64,000 nt of DNA, from NCBI GenBank assembly GCA_023053685.1, contig JALIGW010000003.1:138939126-139003125 (forward strand). Reading direction: 5' to 3'. This stretch comes from Diadophis punctatus similis (lineage: Eukaryota > Chordata > Lepidosauria > Squamata > Dipsadidae). Positions within the stretch are counted from its first letter, which is position 1; each line of letters starts with the position of its first letter. Of this stretch, positions 63,800-64,000 are shown one piece after another. Below the pieces are notes generated by a model. The model ran no database searches and was not told where the DNA came from. It saw only the letters and a program-made list of their open reading frames with translations. Made by a program: the position numbers and the translations under genes.

Positions 63800-64000
63800 C
63801 TAATGGAAGAAAAGTTGAGAAGAATTTAGGAAGAGATTTCATAATCTATAAATAAAAAGTTAATAACATGCAGCCAAACTATCAATACTAAGCTAAATAC
63901 ATTAATTTAATATGACCGACTGTAAATTCCTCACATTCTTTTCAGAAATTGATAAGTTTTTGAACTGGAGGAAATAATTTAGCTTTCTTTCAGGTAGGTA

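Overview
The window is vertebrate nuclear DNA and most likely squamate, probably a snake. The evidence is split genes with GT-AG introns and a CpG-island promoter. The intronic repeats also fit: L2/CR1-type LINEs with AAAT-type tails, a Sauria-type SINE, L1 relics and many hAT and Tc1/mariner-like short elements. No prokaryotic gene, CRISPR array, rRNA or intact tRNA was seen.

Layout: positions 1-1800 hold a fold-back repeat, a long GC-rich inverted duplication and one exon resembling LYRM4 (ISD11) exon 1, with a splice donor but no visible downstream exon. Positions 1800-14800 are repeat-rich intergenic DNA. A CpG island (about 14.93-16.3 kb) leads into RANBP9 on the + strand. I reconstructed all 14 coding exons (15684-55832). 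The joined reading frame is 2061 bases, 686 codons plus stop, with matching phase at every junction. Its 3' UTR probably ends near 56.6 kb. Convergent on the - strand are the last five coding exons of NOL7 (stop at 60118, upstream exons beyond the right edge). The tail-to-tail RANBP9/NOL7 order matches human 6p23.

The RANBP9 introns carry much of the transposon load. Intron 2 has a three-level nest: an L2-type LINE with a 372-codon open RT frame, inside an L1, inside a hAT element. A second hAT abuts it and shares the same 8-bp target. Intron 3 has a large palindromic hAT. Intron 12 has a Penelope-like inverted repeat split by a SINE. A second L2 copy lies between RANBP9 and NOL7.

RANBP9 is the scaffold of the CTLH/GID E3 ubiquitin ligase; its SPRY, LisH, CTLH and CRA regions are all encoded here. 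NOL7 is a nucleolar protein. I found no new multi-gene system. The points most worth a second look are the orphan LYRM4-like exon, a possible intronic-polyadenylation isoform of RANBP9, the shared-target hAT pair with the nested insertion, and the divergent NOL7 C-terminus.
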